Positions 26,607 to 36,712 of a stretch of 64,000 nucleotides of DNA are shown here, piece after piece (the first letter of the stretch is position 1; each line of letters starts with the position of its first letter). This stretch comes from a bacterium (GTDB lineage: Bacteria; Pseudomonadota; Alphaproteobacteria; Caulobacterales; Hyphomonadaceae). The notes below the pieces were generated by a model, which saw nothing but the letters and a program-made list of their open reading frames with translations, searched no databases and was not told where the DNA came from. Location of the stretch: the NCBI GenBank assembly GCA_016125045.1, contig WGML01000004.1, forward strand, positions 62,001 to 126,000, read 5' to 3'. The translations under genes were made by a program, and so were the position numbers.

Positions 26607-29600
26607 ATGACTGGATGGCGATTCGCGATTGACCGCGGCGGGACGTTCACGGACGTCGTCGCGCACAGCCCTGACGGGCGGAAGAGTGTTGAAAAACTCC
26701 TCTCGGTGGACACCGGCCGATATGACGATGCGGTGCTGGAGGGGGTGAGGCGCGTTCTCGCGGCGAATGGCGCGTCCTTTGCCGACGTGGACGAAATTCG
26801 CGTCGGAACAACGGTCGCCACAAACGCTCTGCTGGAACGGGCCGGGGCGAGGGTCGCGCTTGTGGTGACGCGCGGGTTCCGGGACCTGTTGGACATCGGA
26901 ACGCAGGCCCGGCCGGATATCTTTGCGCGGCGCATCGTCAAGCCGGACCTGTTGCATGCGCACGTCGTCGAGGCGGTTGAGCGGGTCGATGTATCCGGCG
27001 ACGTGCTGATTCCGCTCGACGATGCCGCGGCGCGTCGCGATCTGGAAGCCGCGTTCGCGGATGGATGCCGATCGGCGGCGATCTCGTGTCTTCACGGCTG
27101 GGCGTTTCCGGAGCACGAGCGCCGGCTCGCCCGCATTGCGCGTGAGGTCGGCTTCGAGCAGGTGTCTGTCAGCCATGAGGTGAGCCGACTGGTAAGGTAT
27201 CTGCCGCGAACCGACACAACGGTTGCGGATGCATATCTTTCGCCCGTCCTCGCCGCCTATGTCGGCCGGCTGGCGGCGGGACTGCACCTGAGGACGCGGC
27301 TCCTCTTCATGCAGTCGAACGGAGGGCTCGCCGCGCCGTCGGCGTTTGGCGGAAAAGATGCGGTGCTCTCGGGCCCTGCCGGCGGCGTGGTCGGCATGGC
27401 GGCGGCCGCGCGGCGCGCGGGATTTCGTCACGCGCTCGGTTTCGACATGGGCGGAACCTCCACCGACGTGTCCCACTCTTCGGGCGTGTTTGAGCGCACC
27501 ACGGAGACGGTGACCGCGGGCATCCGGCTCGCCGCTCCGATGCTCCAGATCCACACGGTTGCGGCGGGCGGCGGCTCGATTTGTCGCTTCGACGGCGCGC
27601 GGTTGCGGGTGGGGCCGCAGTCGGCCGGGGCGGACCCGGGACCGGCGTGCTACCGGCGCGGCGGGCCGATCACGGTGACGGATTGCAACCTGCTGCTCGG
27701 ACGGATCCGCCCGGAGTTTTTCCCGCATGTATTCGGGCCCGCGGGCGACCAGCCGCTCGATCGCGGCGCGGTCGAGGCGGGGCTTGCCGAGATCGCACGA
27801 GAGGTGCAGGCGGCGACCGGACGTGCGATGACGCCGCAGGAGATCGCGGAGGGCTTTCTCCAGATCGCGAACCTCGGCATGACGGAGGCCATTCGGCAAA
27901 TCTCGATCCAGCGGGGTCGAGATCCGTCCGGATATGCCCTCGTGGCGTTCGGCGGCGCCGGCGGCCAGCACGCGTGCGCTGTGGCCGACGCCGTGGGGGT
28001 GAAGACGGTGGTTGTGCATCCCCTCGCGGGGGTTTTGTCCGCGTGGGGGATCGACCGGGCGGATGTCAGGTCCGTGGTGGAGCGCACGATCGAGCAACCG
28101 CTCACGGACGACGGCGTGCTCGAAGCCGCCATAGCGGGCGTCGCGCGGGATGCGCAGGCGGCGCTGGAAGCCCAAGTCCCCGCGCTGGGACCGGGTCGCG
28201 CCGCCCGCCCTGAGACCGAGGTGACCGCTCACCTGAAGTTCGACGGCGCGGACACGGCGCTTCCCCTGGCGACGCCTTACCCGTCGACAGCCGACGCCGC
28301 TGGCGAGCTTGCGGCGGCGTTTCTGGCGGAGCATGAGCGGCGGTTCGGCTTCATCGAACCGGAGCGACGGATCATCCTTGCGTCGGTCTCCGCTGACGCC
28401 GTGATCCGCGCGGACGCTGGCGACGAGGGCGATTTGGCGACCGCGCCGGCGCGGTCCATCCCCGACCTGCATGCAGTGGTGCGCACCGGCGGGCGCGACC
28501 ATCCGGCGCCCGTCTTCCGGCGGGAGAGCCTCGCGGTCGGAGACGTGATCACCGGGCCGGCGATCGTGCTCGATCCCGGATCGACCACCTTCGTCGACGC
28601 CGGCTGGCGGGTGGCGAGGTCTGAGCAGGGTGATCTCCTGATGACGCGCGTTGCGTGCGCCCAGGCGAGCGGCGGGACGTCGAGCGATCGCGATCCGGTG
28701 CTGCTTGAGGTGTTCAACAACCGCTTCATGGCGGTCGCCGAGGAGATGGGGCTTGCGCTCCAGGCGACGGCGTCGTCCGTCAATATCAAGGAAAGACTGG
28801 ATTTTTCCTGCGCGCTTTTCGACGCGGAGGGCGGGCTGGTCGCCAATGCGCCGCACATGCCGGTGCACCTCGGCTCCATGAGCGACAGCGTCCGAGCGGT
28901 GATGGCGCGCTATCGTGAGCGGATGGCGGAAGGCGATGCGTTCATGCTGAACGCGCCGCACGCCGGCGGCACGCATCTGCCCGACATCACGGTCGTCGCG
29001 CCGGTCTTCCTCGAAGGCGACGCCGCGCCCGCCTTCTACACCGCCGCGCGCGGGCACCACGCCGATGTCGGCGGGTTGACCCCCGGATCGATGCCGCCCG
29101 CGAGCCAGCGGATCGAGGATGAGGGCGTGATGTTCGAGGCGGTTCCGCTCGTGTCCGCAGGCCGGTTCCTGGAGGCGGAGACGCGCGCGCTGCTGGCTTC
29201 GGGGCCCCATCCGGCGCGCGATCCCGATCGCAACATCGCCGACCTGAAGGCTCAGGTCGCGGCGTGTGCGCGTGGCGGCGAGGACCTTCGCCGCATGGTC
29301 ACCGAGCACGGACGGGACGCGGCCGCAGCCTACATGCGCCATGTCCAGGACAACGCCGAAGAGCTGATGCGCGAGGTGATCGGGCGGCTGAAGGAGGGGG
29401 AGTTCGAAGCGCCCATGGATTCCGGCGCGGTTGTTCGCGTCCGGGTGTCGCCTGATCCCGCGACGCGCAGCGTCACCGTCGACTTCACTGGAACGAGCGC
29501 CCAGACGAGCGACAATTTCAACGCGCCCTTCGCGGTCACACGCGCGGCGACTCTCTATGTTTTCAGGTCTCTGATGGACGATTCCATTCCGCTCAACGAA

Positions 29601-30233
29601 GGCTGCCTCAAGCCGATCCGGATCGTTGCGCCCGAGGGCTCCATGCTCAATCCGAGGCGCGGGGCGGCGGTTGTCGCCGGAAATGTCGAAACGAGCCAGA
29701 TCATCGTCGATGCGCTCCATAGCGCGCTTGGCTCGCTTGCGGCCTCGCAGGGCACGATGAACAATTTCACGTTCGGAGACGCCCGCCGCCAGTACTACGA
29801 AACCGTCTGCGGGGGCGCCGGGGCGGGGCCCGACTTCGACGGCGCATCGGCGGTGCAGACGCACATGACGAACTCACGGTTGACGGATCCAGAAGTGCTG
29901 GAGGCGCGCTTTCCCGTTCAGATTCAGGCGTTTGAGGTTCGGGCCGGATCGGGCGGTGCAGGACGGTTCCGGGGCGGCGACGGCGTGGTGCGGCGCATCC
30001 GTTTCCTTGCGCCGATGACCGCGTCCATCCTTGCTAACCGGCGGACGACCGCACCGTTCGGCCTGAAGGGCGGCGGCGATGGAGCGATGGGAAGCTGCCG
30101 GGTCGAACGGGGAGACGGCTCCACCGAGACGCTTGGATCCAACCAGTCGGTCGAGATGCATCCGGGGGACATCTTCGTGATCGAGACGCCGGGCGGGGGT
30201 GGATACGGCGCGCAAGCGCGCAGGTTTGAGTGA
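26607..30233 (+). CDS. oplAH: 5-oxoprolinase (ATP-hydrolysing), HyuA-HyuB fusion type
   Basis: A 1208-aa cytoplasmic enzyme that hydrolyses 5-oxo-L-proline to glutamate with ATP, closing the salvage of gamma-glutamyl compounds. The first half (about 1-690) is hydantoinase A/oxoprolinase: [41 protein letters not shown] and [12 protein letters not shown] are close to eukaryotic and bacterial OPLAH. The second half (about 700-1208) is hydantoinase [33 protein letters not shown] and RGHHADVGG. The full-length fused form favours true oxoprolinase over a two-subunit hydantoinase. It is the only strand-concordant gene before a convergent aminotransferase operon; a gamma-glutamyltransferase lies 6.5 kb downstream. 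Confidence 0.93.
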   Translation: MTGWRFAIDRGGTFTDVVAHSPDGRKSVEKLLSVDTGRYDDAVLEGVRRVLAANGASFADVDEIRVGTTVATNALLERAGARVALVVTRGFRDLLDIGTQARPDIFARRIVKPDLLHAHVVEAVERVDVSGDVLIPLDDAAARRDLEAAFADGCRSAAISCLHGWAFPEHERRLARIAREVGFEQVSVSHEVSRLVRYLPRTDTTVADAYLSPVLAAYVGRLAAGLHLRTRLLFMQSNGGLAAPSAFGGKDAVLSGPAGGVVGMAAAARRAGFRHALGFDMGGTSTDVSHSSGVFERTTETVTAGIRLAAPMLQIHTVAAGGGSICRFDGARLRVGPQSAGADPGPACYRRGGPITVTDCNLLLGRIRPEFFPHVFGPAGDQPLDRGAVEAGLAEIAREVQAATGRAMTPQEIAEGFLQIANLGMTEAIRQISIQRGRDPSGYALVAFGGAGGQHACAVADAVGVKTVVVHPLAGVLSAWGIDRADVRSVVERTIEQPLTDDGVLEAAIAGVARDAQAALEAQVPALGPGRAARPETEVTAHLKFDGADTALPLATPYPSTADAAGELAAAFLAEHERRFGFIEPERRIILASVSADAVIRADAGDEGDLATAPARSIPDLHAVVRTGGRDHPAPVFRRESLAVGDVITGPAIVLDPGSTTFVDAGWRVARSEQGDLLMTRVACAQASGGTSSDRDPVLLEVFNNRFMAVAEEMGLALQATASSVNIKERLDFSCALFDAEGGLVANAPHMPVHLGSMSDSVRAVMARYRERMAEGDAFMLNAPHAGGTHLPDITVVAPVFLEGDAAPAFYTAARGHHADVGGLTPGSMPPASQRIEDEGVMFEAVPLVSAGRFLEAETRALLASGPHPARDPDRNIADLKAQVAACARGGEDLRRMVTEHGRDAAAAYMRHVQDNAEELMREVIGRLKEGEFEAPMDSGAVVRVRVSPDPATRSVTVDFTGTSAQTSDNFNAPFAVTRAATLYVFRSLMDDSIPLNEGCLKPIRIVAPEGSMLNPRRGAAVVAGNVETSQIIVDALHSALGSLAASQGTMNNFTFGDARRQYYETVCGGAGAGPDFDGASAVQTHMTNSRLTDPEVLEARFPVQIQAFEVRAGSGGAGRFRGGDGVVRRIRFLAPMTASILANRRTTAPFGLKGGGDGAMGSCRVERGDGSTETLGSNQSVEMHPGDIFVIETPGGGGYGAQARRFE

Positions 30234-30278
30234 CGTTTCGGACGGGTTTCACGCCGACTTCGGTGATGCTCCGCCGCG

Positions 30279-31151
30279 TCAGAAAAGTCGCGTTTCACCC
30301 GGATTCGCGATCATGGCGCGCGCCTGATCGGCGGATAGTGGCGAAAACCCGGCGGAGCCGACCAATCCGGCGATCATGCCGACGCGTTCCGCATTGGACT
30401 CCGCCACCGCTCCGGACGGGTGGTGGAGGTTGTTCTCGAAGCCGACCCTGATATGGCCGCCCAGTCCCGCCGCCGCAAGCAGCACGCTCGTTTCGGCCGG
30501 TCCGAAGGCGCACGCCCCCCACAGGGGCGACGGCGCACCGGGCTCCATGAGCGCCGAGGCGAGTTGACCAAGAGCGATCGGGTCGCTGGCGCCGTTCGGC
30601 GAATAACGTCCCACGACAAGGAGCACGAAGGGATGAGGGCCGAAAGCGTCCGCTGCGTCATCTCGGGTCCGCAGCGCGTTGAACCGGCGCACATCGGCGA
30701 CATCATAAAGGATGTGCTGGACGCCGATCCCCTCGCGGCGGCAGTCGCGCAGAAAGCCGAGATAGCGGTCGAGGGCCGCCCCCGGTCCATCTCCCCCGGG
30801 CGGGAGCGCCTCGCGCAGCGCGACCGAACAGGCTTCGGGACGCAGCGCCTCAACGACGCCGAACTGATCCTCGACGCCATAGACGCCGACGGCCTCGGTG
30901 GTGATCTGTATGATGAGGTCGCGTCCGACGCTGGCGACGACGGCGGCGATGGCCTCGCGGTAGCGCCCGGCGTCCAGGCTGTGGCGGCCTTCGGCGTCGC
31001 GGACATGGAGATGCAGCATGGCCGCCCCGGCGTCGCGGCAGGCGCGCGCCTCTGCGGCGATCTCATCGGGTTCGATCGGCAGGCGCGGATGATCCGCACG
31101 CGTCTTGCGCGCGCCGTTCGGTGCAACCGCGATGAGTCGCCCGCCGATCAT
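30279..31151 (-). CDS. Beta-keto acid cleavage enzyme (BKACE, DUF849 family)
   Basis: A 290-aa TIM-barrel zinc enzyme. Family members condense a beta-keto acid with acetyl-CoA to give acetoacetate and a shorter acyl-CoA (Kce of lysine fermentation is the prototype). Visible: VAPNGARKT at the start, the zinc-binding H47-x-H49 in MLHLHVRDAEGRH, IIQITTEAVG, and GGHIRVGFENNLHHPSG near the C-terminus. Its start codon overlaps the stop of the class III aminotransferase (31148-31151), so the two are coupled and probably act in sequence: the transaminase would supply the beta-keto acid. The acyl side chain it accepts cannot be predicted. Confidence 0.9.
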   Translation of the reverse strand: MIGGRLIAVAPNGARKTRADHPRLPIEPDEIAAEARACRDAGAAMLHLHVRDAEGRHSLDAGRYREAIAAVVASVGRDLIIQITTEAVGVYGVEDQFGVVEALRPEACSVALREALPPGGDGPGAALDRYLGFLRDCRREGIGVQHILYDVADVRRFNALRTRDDAADAFGPHPFVLLVVGRYSPNGASDPIALGQLASALMEPGAPSPLWGACAFGPAETSVLLAAAGLGGHIRVGFENNLHHPSGAVAESNAERVGMIAGLVGSAGFSPLSADQARAMIANPGETRLF

Positions 31152-32512
31152 GCCCCGCCGGCCGTCGTCACTCGCGCGGGGCCCGCGGTGGCGGCGAGCG
31201 CCTGGTGCAGCGCTCGGGAGAGCCGGTCGGCGATTTCGCCGGTTTCCGACTGGCTCACGATATAGGGCGGTGCGATCAGGATGTGGTCGCCGTCGCGACC
31301 ATCCGCGCAGCCGGATCCCGGGTAGACGATCAGCCCGTTCTCGAAAGCGGCGGCCTTGATCGCGGGCGCGAGACGCCTTGCGGCGGGAAAGGGCGTTCGG
31401 GAGACCGGATCGGCGACGAGTTCGACGCCGATCATCAGGCCGCGGCCGCGAATGTCGCCGACGACGCCGCTCGGCCCGAGCGCGGAGGCGAGCTCCCGCA
31501 TCAGGTGCGGTCCGAGGCGCGAGACATGCGACAGGAGGCGGTTCTCATGAATGACCTGCTGAACGGCGAGCGCCGCAGCGCAGGCGATCGCGTGACCGAT
31601 ATAGGTGTGTCCGTGCTCGAAGCGACCGCCGGTCCGGGTCACGACGTCCGCCACGGCGCGCGACATGAGCATCGCGCCGATCGGCTGGTAGCCGCCGCCG
31701 AGCCCCTTGGCGATGGTGATGATGTCCGGGGCGACCCCGTCAGCCTCGACGGCGAAGGTCGTCCCCGTGCGTCCCATGCCGCACATGACCTCGTCGGCGA
31801 TGAAGAGAACGCCATGCCGGTCGCAGATCGATCGGATACGCTCAAGATAGCCAGGTTCGGCTGGAACCGCGCCGAGCGTCGCGCCGACCACCGGCTCGGC
31901 GATGAAGGCGGCGACGCGGGACGGGCCGACGGCCTCGATCTCGGCCTCCAGCGCGTCGGCGGCCCGGCGTGCATAGGCGGCCGGCGTCTCGTCGGCGGCG
32001 CGCTCACGGTAGGCGTAACAGGGGGCGATGAACCGGCAGGGCGAAAGGACCGGCTCGTAGGGCGCGCGTCGCGCCGGATGACCGCTGACCGCGAGCGCGC
32101 CGAGCGTCGCCCCGTGATAGCTCTGGCGCCGGGCGATGAAGACGGTTCGCTGCGGTTTGCCGTTCGCAAGGTGAAACTGGCGCGCGAGCTTGAGCGCGGC
32201 GTCGGTCGCCTCGGAGCCGCCCGACGTGAACACGACCCGCCCGAAGCCCGGGGGCGCGCGGGCGATCAGCAGGTCGGCGAGCGCTTCGCTCGGCGCGTTG
32301 GTGAAGAAGGCCGTGTGCGCATAGGCGAGTCGCGCGACCTGCTCGCGGATGGCCTCGACGACTTGCGGGTGGCCATGCCCGACGGCGGAGACGGCGGCCC
32401 CGCCGGACGCGTCGAGATAGTGGCGGCCGTCGCTGTCCTGGAGCCAGCACCCCGCGCCGGAGACGGCCGTCGGCAGGTCCGAGGCGGGATCACGGTGCAG
32501 GATCGAAGTCAT
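31148..32512 (-). CDS. Class III PLP aminotransferase
   Basis: A 454-aa fold-type I transaminase. The PLP lysine is K269 in IITIAKGLGGGYQPIGAM, the cofactor Asp is in LFIADEVMCGMGRTG (D240), and SGGSEATDAALKLAR binds the phosphate. Such enzymes use omega- or beta-amino groups with pyruvate or 2-oxoglutarate as acceptor. It is not next to the astA-D-B genes and its coupling to a beta-keto acid cleavage enzyme argues for a beta-amino acid rather than succinylornithine, though a role as AstC cannot be excluded. First gene of a two-gene operon, divergent from lysR; the intervening region carries a dyad. Confidence 0.93.
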   Translation of the reverse strand: MTSILHRDPASDLPTAVSGAGCWLQDSDGRHYLDASGGAAVSAVGHGHPQVVEAIREQVARLAYAHTAFFTNAPSEALADLLIARAPPGFGRVVFTSGGSEATDAALKLARQFHLANGKPQRTVFIARRQSYHGATLGALAVSGHPARRAPYEPVLSPCRFIAPCYAYRERAADETPAAYARRAADALEAEIEAVGPSRVAAFIAEPVVGATLGAVPAEPGYLERIRSICDRHGVLFIADEVMCGMGRTGTTFAVEADGVAPDIITIAKGLGGGYQPIGAMLMSRAVADVVTRTGGRFEHGHTYIGHAIACAAALAVQQVIHENRLLSHVSRLGPHLMRELASALGPSGVVGDIRGRGLMIGVELVADPVSRTPFPAARRLAPAIKAAAFENGLIVYPGSGCADGRDGDHILIAPPYIVSQSETGEIADRLSRALHQALAATAGPARVTTAGGA

Positions 32513-32564
32513 GGGCGTCTCCGGTCGACCCTGTTTCTTTTACGGGGTTCAGGTCATGCGTCAA

Positions 32565-32587
32565 ATGCTATAAAATTCTAAAAGCAT
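32565..32587. promoter_or_regulatory. AT-rich imperfect dyad, candidate LysR-type operator
   Basis: In the 100-bp gap between the divergent aminotransferase and lysR genes, ATGCT (32565-32569) and AGCAT (32583-32587) flank an A/T-rich centre; additional matches inside (T-A at positions 7/17, A-T at 9/15 and 11/13) make a partly symmetrical 23-bp element. It stands out against the GC-rich background. Spacing resembles LysR-type T-N11-A sites, but identity is inferred from position only. Confidence 0.5.
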
Positions 32588-32612
32588 AGATTTGAAACAT
32601 GGGTGATCTGAT

Positions 32613-33518
32613 TTGCGGTTCCGCCAGTTCGAGGTGTTCTACGCGGTGATGACCACCGGCAGCGTGACCGGGGCGGCGAACCTGCTCGATGTGTCGCAGC
32701 CCTCGGTGAGCAAGACCTTGCAGCAGCTCGAGGGGGACCTCGGCTATGCGCTGTTCGACCGCGTCCGCGGCCGGTTGCAGCCGACGGAAGAGGCGCGGTC
32801 GCTGATGCGGGACGCCGAGCGCACCCGGGCGGCGATGAACGATCTGCGGGAGGCGTCGCGACGGCTGCGGCGGGGCGCGCAGTCGCATCTGCGGATCGTG
32901 ACCACGCCCGCGCTCGGCCATGAAGTGCTGCCGGACGCGGTCACGGCGTTCGCGCGGCGTTGGCCGGACGTGCAGCTGACGATCTCCACCCGGCATTCGG
33001 GCGAGGTGCTGGACGAAATCTCGAAGCCCGCCTTCGGCTTCGACCTGGGGCTCGTGTTCGATGCCTCGTCGCGCCCGGCCTCCGTGGGGGCGCAGGAGAT
33101 CGGCGAGGCGCCGATCGCGCTGGTGGCCTCCGCGAAAGTGTTTGCAAGGCCGGGGACCGAGGTCCGGCTCGAAGATCTGGCGGGGCGGCCGGTGATCGGG
33201 CTCGCGCTGCGGTCGACGGTGCGGGTGCAGACCTACCGGCTCGCCTGCGCGCTGGCGCTGCGCGACGTCGGCGTGGCGGTCGTGGATGGCGTCACGGCGG
33301 CGAGCGTGATGAGGGATGAGCCCACTGCGGATGTCCGGCTGTTTCCCGCGGACATGAAACTGCCGGTGAACGCGGTCTACCCGTTGTCGCTCGGCTTGCC
33401 GATGATGTCGCGGGAGTTCGTCGAGCTGTTTCGGCAGGCGCTCGACGCCCAGAACAAGGGACTGGTGGAGGGACTGCAGCGGCGAGGCCGCGCGCCGGGC
33501 CGGAACAGTGGAAAATAA
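32613..33518 (+). CDS. LysR-family transcriptional regulator
   Basis: A 301-aa regulator. The N-terminal winged helix-turn-helix (1-60) contains RQFEVFYAVMTTGSVTGAANL and SQPSVSKTLQQLEGDLG, the standard LysR pattern; the effector domain follows (about 90-290). The start is TTG 32613: an in-frame stop lies just upstream and the next in-frame starts would cut into the DNA-binding domain. It is divergent from the aminotransferase-BKACE operon and 139 bp upstream of a TonB receptor gene, so it could control either or both. The inducer is unknown; by position it would be an amino acid or keto acid of the pathway. Confidence 0.93.
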   Translation: MRFRQFEVFYAVMTTGSVTGAANLLDVSQPSVSKTLQQLEGDLGYALFDRVRGRLQPTEEARSLMRDAERTRAAMNDLREASRRLRRGAQSHLRIVTTPALGHEVLPDAVTAFARRWPDVQLTISTRHSGEVLDEISKPAFGFDLGLVFDASSRPASVGAQEIGEAPIALVASAKVFARPGTEVRLEDLAGRPVIGLALRSTVRVQTYRLACALALRDVGVAVVDGVTAASVMRDEPTADVRLFPADMKLPVNAVYPLSLGLPMMSREFVELFRQALDAQNKGLVEGLQRRGRAPGRNSGK

Positions 33519-33625
33519 CCTTGGTCTATGGAAACCGCAGTTCTTGGAAATAGGTTGATTGTAGCCCGGTCGTCATAAATCCTGCGCATGCGGCGGATGG
33601 TTGCATCCGGTCGGCGAGCGGGGTC

Positions 33626-33642
33626 GGCCCGGATATCGGGCC
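33626..33642 (+). promoter_or_regulatory. Small hairpin in the leader of the first TonB receptor gene
   Basis: GGCCCG (33626-33631) pairs with CGGGCC (33637-33642) around GATAT, 15 bp before the start codon and just ahead of the ribosome-binding site. It could influence translation or be part of an operator; there is no terminator T-run. Confidence 0.35.
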
Positions 33643-33657
33643 AGCGGAGCGGGCAAA

Positions 33658-36639
33658 ATGACGATCAACACCAATTCAAGATTAGCTGGCGTGCTGCTGG
33701 CGGGCGTCGCCACATCGGTGCTGCCGGCATGGGGCCAGCAAGCCACGCCGGAGACGGGTGAGACAGTCGTCGTCATCGGCTCCTACATCGAGGGGGTCGC
33801 GGACAGCGGCGCGCTGCCGGTGACGGTGATCTCGCGCGAGGAGCTCGAAGCGACGGGCGCGCTGTCGACCGGTGAGCTGCTGGCGAACATCCCGTCGCTG
33901 GGCGACGCCCAGTTCACCGACAACAATACAGGCACGAATGGCGCGCGGGGCGATGTGACCGGCGCGAACCTGCGCGGCCTCGGCACCGGTCGCACGCTGA
34001 CGCTCGTCAACGGCCGCCGCATCGCCGGCCACCCGCAATCGGAGGCGGTCGACAGCGTGCCGGAGACGTTCACCAACGTGAACGCGGTGCCGTCGAGCCT
34101 GATCAACCGGGTCGAGGTGCTGCGCGACGGCGCTTCGGCGCTCTACGGGTCGGATGCGATCGCCGGGGTCGTCAACATGACCCTGTTCAACGAGGGCGAC
34201 GGCAAGGAATTGTCGCTGCGCGCGAGCGAGGGCGACGAACTGCCCTACAAGGAAATCGCGATCAACGGCCGGCTCGGCTTCGATTTCAATGACGGCCGGA
34301 CGAACTTCACGTTCGGCGGCAATTATTACGAGCGGCAGAATGTCGACACCATCGACTATCCGGAATGGTATCGCACCTCCGACCGCCGCAACCTGCTGCC
34401 GGCGGACTGGCTCGGCGACACCCAGTTCGACAACGGGTCGTCGCTCAGCCCCTATGCGCGCCTGCGTTCCGGGACGTTGTTGCCGGACGGCCGCTTCCAG
34501 GGTATCCGCGTCAGCCGCACGACGCCCGCGCCCACCGTCAACTACACATCGGCCTCCGGCTTCGGCTCGACGGCGGCCGGCTATCACATTCAGCCCACGG
34601 GCTTTCCGGGCAGTCTTGCGACCCTGCGGCCGGGCGTGTCGCTCGACGACACGAGCACGCTCGACCGGGATCTGAACTACGATTTTTCCGAAGACGAGAC
34701 GGTCATTCCGGCGGTCACCCGGCTCAATGTCGGGCTCACCTTCACGCACGAACTGATGAATGGCGTGGAGCTGTTCGGCGAGGGGCTTTTCTATTCGTCG
34801 CATTCGGAAACGAAGCGCGCGGCGGGGCCGATCGACACCTCGCTCGCCTTTCTCGTGGTGCCGGCCCAGAACTACTACAACCCGTTCGGCCCCACGGGCA
34901 GCGTCAACCGCCTGCCGGGGATCAACGCGCCGGCCGCGGGGCTGAGTTCGGTGATCGTGGGCTATCGTCCCGTGGAGCTCGGTCCGCGCCGGATCGAGGT
35001 GGAGCAGGCGCTGTCGCGCGTGCTCGGCGGACTGCGGTTCGAGGCCGGAGCGTGGGATGTGGAGTCCGCGATCGGGTGGTCGGTCGCGACGGCGACCGAC
35101 GAGGAGTTCAACCGGCTGTCGAAGACGCTTCTGCAGAACCAGCTCGCGCTGTCGACCCCGGACGCGTTCAATCCGTTCGGCGGGCCGTTCGCGAACTCCG
35201 AGGACGTGTTGTCCAAGGTGCGCGTGAGCTCGGTGCGCTACGGCGAAAGCTCGCTGCTCACCTGGGACGCTAAGGCGGTGAACTCAAACCTGTTCATGCT
35301 GCCGGGCGGACCGGTCGGCGTGGCGGTCGGCTCGGACTTCCGGCGCGAGAAGATCATCGAGGACTCCGATCCGCGTCTCGACGGCACGTTGCAGTTCACC
35401 AATGGCGCGGAACGGGACCGGTCCGATCTGGTGGGCGTTTCGGCGACGAACGACTTCACGGGCGACCGTGACGTCTGGTCGGCGTTTGCGGAGGTCAACG
35501 CGCCGATCGTCGGCGAGGGCAATAATTTCCCGCTGATGTACGCGCTCGACCTGCAGCTTGCGGGGCGGTTCGAGAGCTCCTCGGACTTTGGCGACAATTT
35601 CAGCCCGAAGGCGGCGCTGCACTGGTTCGTCGCGCCCAGCCTGTCGATCCGCGCCGCCTATGGCGAGGGGTTCCGCGCCCCCAATCTGGTGCAGATCAAC
35701 CAGGGCGACATCACGCGCCGCAACCAGGGCGACGTCGACCCGTACCGCGTGGGCGTCACAAACACGCCCGGCGACCTTGGCGAGACCTACCGGACCTCGC
35801 TGCGCGCGGGGAATCCCGATCTTGAGGCGGAGGAAAGCGAAAGCCGCGTGCTCGGCATCGTGTTCGAGCCGGGCTACAGCCTGCTCGATGGTCTGCGCCT
35901 GTCGGTCGACTATTTCGAGGTGGAGACGACCAACGCCATCGCGAACATCGGCGTCGACCGGCTGCTGGAAGAGGACTTCAACAACCGGGTCGCCGGGGGG
36001 GCGGGCATTCCTGAAGTGATCCGGGCGCCGATCACGCCGGATGAACTCCTGCTGTTCAACGCCTTCAACGCGGCCAATCCCACCATGCAGCGCCCGGCCG
36101 CGGGCGAGGTGATCAACGTTCTGGACGGCTATGTGAATCTCGATCGCCGACAGGTGTCGGGCTACGACATCGCCGTGTCCTACGCCTTCCCGCCGTCGGC
36201 GATCGGCGATGTCTCGATCGGCACGAGCGGGACCAACATCCTCGAACTCCTGGAAATCCAGCAGGACGGCACGAGCTTCGACAACATCCGCTTCAACGGC
36301 AATCCGGAGTGGCGGGCGAACCTGTTCTTCAACTGGTCGCGGGGCCCGTGGCGTTCGGGTTGGTCGGCCCGGTATGTATCGGACGTCGAAGATTCGAGCG
36401 CGACGAATGATGTGACCGGCGCCCGCTGGCAGGTCGACAGCTGGTACACTGTCAACGGGTTTGTGAGCTACACGTTCGACCCGGATCGCGGGTCGCTCGG
36501 CGGGACCGAACTCAAGCTCGGCGTGCGCAATCTGACCAACGAACTGCCGCCCTTCGCGGATGAAACCTATGGCTTCATCAACGGCCTCTACGACATCGCC
36601 GGCCGTGTAGTGTACGGCGAAATCAAGAAGGTGTTCTAG
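33658..36639 (+). CDS. TonB-dependent outer-membrane receptor (993 aa)
   Basis: An outer-membrane active transporter. A signal peptide (about 1-27, ending LPAWGQQ) is followed by a TonB-box-like ETVVVIGSYI, the plug domain (LPVTVISREELEATGAL, VTGANLRGLGTGRTLTLVNGRR, VEVLRDGASALYGSDAIAGVVN) and a 22-strand barrel ending in the typical aromatic C-terminus (KKVF). About 1000 residues is the size of the large sphingomonad/caulobacterial receptors that import oligosaccharides, peptides or siderophores. ATG 33658 (MTINTN) is preferred over an upstream TTG. A lipoprotein gamma-glutamyltransferase starts 73 bp downstream, suggesting that the ligand is a gamma-glutamyl compound processed in the periplasm. 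Confidence 0.93.
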   Translation: MTINTNSRLAGVLLAGVATSVLPAWGQQATPETGETVVVIGSYIEGVADSGALPVTVISREELEATGALSTGELLANIPSLGDAQFTDNNTGTNGARGDVTGANLRGLGTGRTLTLVNGRRIAGHPQSEAVDSVPETFTNVNAVPSSLINRVEVLRDGASALYGSDAIAGVVNMTLFNEGDGKELSLRASEGDELPYKEIAINGRLGFDFNDGRTNFTFGGNYYERQNVDTIDYPEWYRTSDRRNLLPADWLGDTQFDNGSSLSPYARLRSGTLLPDGRFQGIRVSRTTPAPTVNYTSASGFGSTAAGYHIQPTGFPGSLATLRPGVSLDDTSTLDRDLNYDFSEDETVIPAVTRLNVGLTFTHELMNGVELFGEGLFYSSHSETKRAAGPIDTSLAFLVVPAQNYYNPFGPTGSVNRLPGINAPAAGLSSVIVGYRPVELGPRRIEVEQALSRVLGGLRFEAGAWDVESAIGWSVATATDEEFNRLSKTLLQNQLALSTPDAFNPFGGPFANSEDVLSKVRVSSVRYGESSLLTWDAKAVNSNLFMLPGGPVGVAVGSDFRREKIIEDSDPRLDGTLQFTNGAERDRSDLVGVSATNDFTGDRDVWSAFAEVNAPIVGEGNNFPLMYALDLQLAGRFESSSDFGDNFSPKAALHWFVAPSLSIRAAYGEGFRAPNLVQINQGDITRRNQGDVDPYRVGVTNTPGDLGETYRTSLRAGNPDLEAEESESRVLGIVFEPGYSLLDGLRLSVDYFEVETTNAIANIGVDRLLEEDFNNRVAGGAGIPEVIRAPITPDELLLFNAFNAANPTMQRPAAGEVINVLDGYVNLDRRQVSGYDIAVSYAFPPSAIGDVSIGTSGTNILELLEIQQDGTSFDNIRFNGNPEWRANLFFNWSRGPWRSGWSARYVSDVEDSSATNDVTGARWQVDSWYTVNGFVSYTFDPDRGSLGGTELKLGVRNLTNELPPFADETYGFINGLYDIAGRVVYGEIKKVF

Positions 36640-36712
36640 CGCCCCGACGGAGGTGCGTCGCGGCCGCCCGCACATCTCCAGCCCGCACATCACCAGATGG
36701 AGTCAGTTCCTG

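Noticed and set aside
25875-29864. A 1329-codon open frame on the minus strand opposite the 5-oxoprolinase gene.
   Set aside because: Its translation is Arg/His/Gly-rich without domain structure, while the plus strand encodes a clear full-length enzyme. High GC removes stop codons from the antisense frame.
31148-32512. Calling the class III aminotransferase astC (succinylornithine transaminase).
   Set aside because: It is far from the ast genes, on the other strand, and translationally coupled to a BKACE; a different substrate is more likely, though not proven.
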